Below are positions 14,675-16,009 of a stretch of 16,009 nt of DNA, in pieces. The translations under genes were made by a program, and so were the position numbers. The stretch is from JAFAXD01 sp035472475 (lineage in GTDB: Bacteria; Pseudomonadota; Alphaproteobacteria; Rhizobiales; Xanthobacteraceae): the NCBI GenBank assembly GCA_035472475.1, contig DATIPA010000105.1, positions 1 through 16,009 on the forward strand, read 5' to 3'. Position 1 is the first letter of the stretch, and each line of letters opens with the position of its first letter. The notes beneath the pieces were generated by a model, which saw only the letters and a program-made list of their open reading frames with translations, was not told where the DNA came from and ran no database searches.

Positions 14675-15444
14675 GCATTGAGGCTTCAACCAACGGGGCG
14701 GGTGATCCGCTGCTCACGGTGCGGGGCGTGAAAGCCTATTACGGCAACATCCCGGCGCTGCGCGGGGTCGATCTCGATGTGCGCGAGGGCGAGATCGTCA
14801 CCCTGATCGGCGCCAATGGCGCCGGCAAGTCCACCCTGATGATGACGATCTGCGGCAAGCCGCGCGCCCGCGAAGGCTCGATCACCTTTGCCGGCGCCGA
14901 CATCACGGCGAGCGCGACCCACGAGATCGCGCGTATGCGCGTCGCGCAATCGCCGGAAGGCCGGCGCATTTTCCCACGCATGACGGTATTCGAGAATTTG
15001 CAGATGGGCGCGGTCGTCACCGGCAGCACGGCGCTGGCCCAGGACCTCGAGCGTGTGTTTGCGTTGTTTCCACGCCTTGCCGAGCGCCGCGATCAGCGCG
15101 GCGGCACGCTGTCGGGCGGCGAGCAGCAGATGCTCGCGATCGCACGCGCCCTGATGGGACGTCCGCGCCTGCTGCTGCTCGACGAGCCCTCGCTCGGGCT
15201 TGCGCCGCTGGTCGCCCAGCAGATCTTCGGCGTCATCCGCGAGCTCAACGCGCGCGACCGGCTCACCGTGTTCCTGGTCGAGCAGAACGCATTCCACGCG
15301 CTCAAGCTCGCGCATCGCGCTTACGTCATGGTCAACGGGGTCATTACGCTGACCGGCACCGGACGCGAGCTCCTGGAGCGCCCGGAAGTGCGGGCCGCGT
15401 ATTTGGAGGGCGGCAAGGATCCGGCTCCCGCGGCGCCGCACTGA
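14671..15444 (+). CDS. livF: ABC transporter ATP-binding protein (LivF)
   Basis: This 257-residue second ATPase of the transporter has Walker A GANGAGKS (47-54), Q-loop Gln93 in VAQSPEGRRIFPRM, the signature LSGGEQQMLAIARALM (147-162), Walker B LLLLDEP (167-173) and VEQN (203-206), where the switch His is replaced by Gln as is usual in LivF. The N-terminus carries about a dozen extra residues (MSIEASTNGAGDP) before the core at LLTVRGVKAYYGN. The C-terminus is short and Ala/Pro-rich. ATG at 14671-14673 overlaps the preceding binding-protein stop by 4 nt, so translation is coupled. An open frame further upstream is inside that gene and is not real. It is the last transporter gene of the operon. 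Confidence 0.96.
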   Translation: MSIEASTNGAGDPLLTVRGVKAYYGNIPALRGVDLDVREGEIVTLIGANGAGKSTLMMTICGKPRAREGSITFAGADITASATHEIARMRVAQSPEGRRIFPRMTVFENLQMGAVVTGSTALAQDLERVFALFPRLAERRDQRGGTLSGGEQQMLAIARALMGRPRLLLLDEPSLGLAPLVAQQIFGVIRELNARDRLTVFLVEQNAFHALKLAHRAYVMVNGVITLTGTGRELLERPEVRAAYLEGGKDPAPAAPH

Positions 15445-15545
15445 AGCGCCGGCCTCGGACGCGTGCCATACGGCAGCCATTCGACCGGCAAGCAATCTCC
15501 CGCTAATCTCCTCTCAACCGGATTCGTGGCGCGAAGGATGCGCGC

Positions 15546-15641
15546 ATGGTGCATTCGGAAAGCAAGCTTCTGATCATGGCCCTGATCCTGACGTTCGCCC
15601 TCGCGATCGCGGCTTTCGGCATGGTGCTGCTCGACTGGTAG
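15546..15641 (+). CDS. 31-residue single-span membrane protein, function unknown
   Basis: A very short gene reads MVHSESKLLIMALI, then LTFALAIAAFGMVLLDW, then stop. A short polar head of about 7 residues precedes one continuous hydrophobic helix (about residues 8-29), so it is a predicted inner-membrane microprotein. Support comes from AAGGA at 15534-15538, 7 nt ahead of the ATG, and from the uniform transmembrane composition. It begins 101 bp downstream of the livF stop on the same strand and precedes an intrinsic terminator, so it may be co-transcribed with the transporter or have its own promoter. I do not recognise a named family. Small hydrophobic ORFs do occur by chance, and I judge it more likely real than not. 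Confidence 0.6.
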   Translation: MVHSESKLLIMALILTFALAIAAFGMVLLDW

Positions 15642-15653
15642 AGGCACGGCCGC

Positions 15654-15674
15654 CGGACTGGCCTTGCCGGTCCG
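15654..15674 (+). other. Hairpin after the 31-residue gene
   Basis: CGGACTGGC (15654-15662) and GCCGGTCCG (15666-15674) form a 9-bp stem with one G-U wobble and a 3-nt loop, starting 13 nt after the small gene stop. No T-run follows directly; TTTTTT comes only at 15706-15711. It may stabilise the 3' end of the transcript. Confidence 0.45.
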
Positions 15675-15782
15675 TCCGCCACTAGGTGGATACCGCTGGC
15701 CGAGGTTTTTTGTCCTTAATTCAGGCAGAATTGGCGGGTTAAAGTCCGCTTCTTCGTAAGTGAGACTCCCCGACTGAAAGAC

Positions 15783-15814
15783 CCCCGGCCAACGGTTTGG
15801 CCGGGGTTTTCTTT
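15783..15814 (+). terminator. Intrinsic terminator closing the plus-strand transcripts
   Basis: The stem CCCCGGCCAA / TTGGCCGGGG (15783-15792 with 15797-15806) is a perfect 10-bp stem with a 4-nt loop, followed by TTTTCTTT. It is a strong plus-strand terminator, about 140 bp beyond the 31-residue gene. The bases ahead of it may belong to the same mRNA or to a small RNA. Confidence 0.9.
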
Positions 15815-16009
15815 GGTAGACCCGGCCCGCGGGCCGTCGCGCCGATCCGTCTAATTCGAAGCAGGGCAACGCGTTCGGTCACGGGCGCCGCTACGGCTAC
15901 GGCAACGACTTCGACCTGAACTTATGCGGCTCTCGGTTGGGTCAGGAGCCGCCGGGTCCGGTGCAGACCTGCAACACGTCTTTGGAACATTACATTTCTG
16001 TAATAAATC
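15815..16009. other. Right-edge region without an identifiable gene
   Basis: Together with 15642-15814 this makes a stretch of about 370 bp without a supported gene. One plus-strand frame stays open from about 15822 to the edge and includes RYGYGNDFDLNLCGSRL, but it has no ATG/GTG start. A second frame opens with an ATG at 15924. The last 30 bases turn AT-rich and contain GGAAC at 15984-15988 followed by the hairpin-like ATTACA-TTTC-TGTAAT (15989-16004), which looks like a promoter region for a gene beyond the window. Confidence 0.4.

Noticed and set aside
1..16009. CRISPR arrays, tRNA/rRNA genes, prophage or insertion sequence genes
   Set aside because: I saw no spaced repeat arrays, no cloverleaf-like segments and no transposase or integrase reading frames.

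Overview
The window looks like chromosomal DNA of a GC-rich alphaproteobacterium of the order Rhizobiales (Hyphomicrobiales). The likeliest relatives are in the Bradyrhizobium/Rhodopseudomonas/Xanthobacteraceae neighbourhood. This rests on the recognisable gene order rsh-pdxJ-acpS-lepB-rnc-era-recO, on the N-terminal ParC sequence and on the sequence style of LepB and Rsh. No species can be named from the sequence alone.

Left part (1-7345, all minus strand): a housekeeping block. In transcription order it holds a bifunctional (p)ppGpp synthetase/hydrolase (rsh), pdxJ (vitamin B6), acpS (activation of acyl carrier protein), lepB (signal peptidase I), rnc (RNase III), era (ribosome-assembly GTPase), recO (recombinational repair) and the start of parC (topoisomerase IV), which runs off the left edge. 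pdxJ/acpS and lepB/rnc overlap by 4 nt and rnc/era by 8 nt, so these pairs are probably translationally coupled. Between rsh and pdxJ lie two inverted copies of an imperfectly palindromic element of about 78 bp; one of them supplies the rsh stop codon.

Middle (7346-10414): a strong minus-strand terminator follows a 58-residue Gln/Gly-rich small protein gene. Next come a flavin reductase and an HpaB-type FADH2-dependent aromatic hydroxylase, both minus strand and presumably forming a two-component monooxygenase. The region of about 260 bp upstream of the hydroxylase faces a divergent plus-strand operon and contains several inverted repeats and a partial third copy of the 78-bp element.

Right part (10415-15641, plus strand): a branched-chain-amino-acid-type ABC transporter operon in the order livH-livM-livG-tctC-livF. 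A periplasmic binding protein of the Bug/TctC type (normally the receptor of tripartite tricarboxylate transporters) sits between the two ATPase genes, with 4-nt start/stop overlaps on both sides. No LivJ-type binding protein is present in the window. A 31-residue single-span membrane protein, not previously obvious because of its size, and an intrinsic terminator follow. The last 195 bases hold no gene I can identify.

The best candidate for something undescribed is the combined transporter/monooxygenase locus: a LivHMGF-type ABC system apparently served by a Bug-type receptor, divergent from an aromatic hydroxylase with its reductase. The repeat element is the second.
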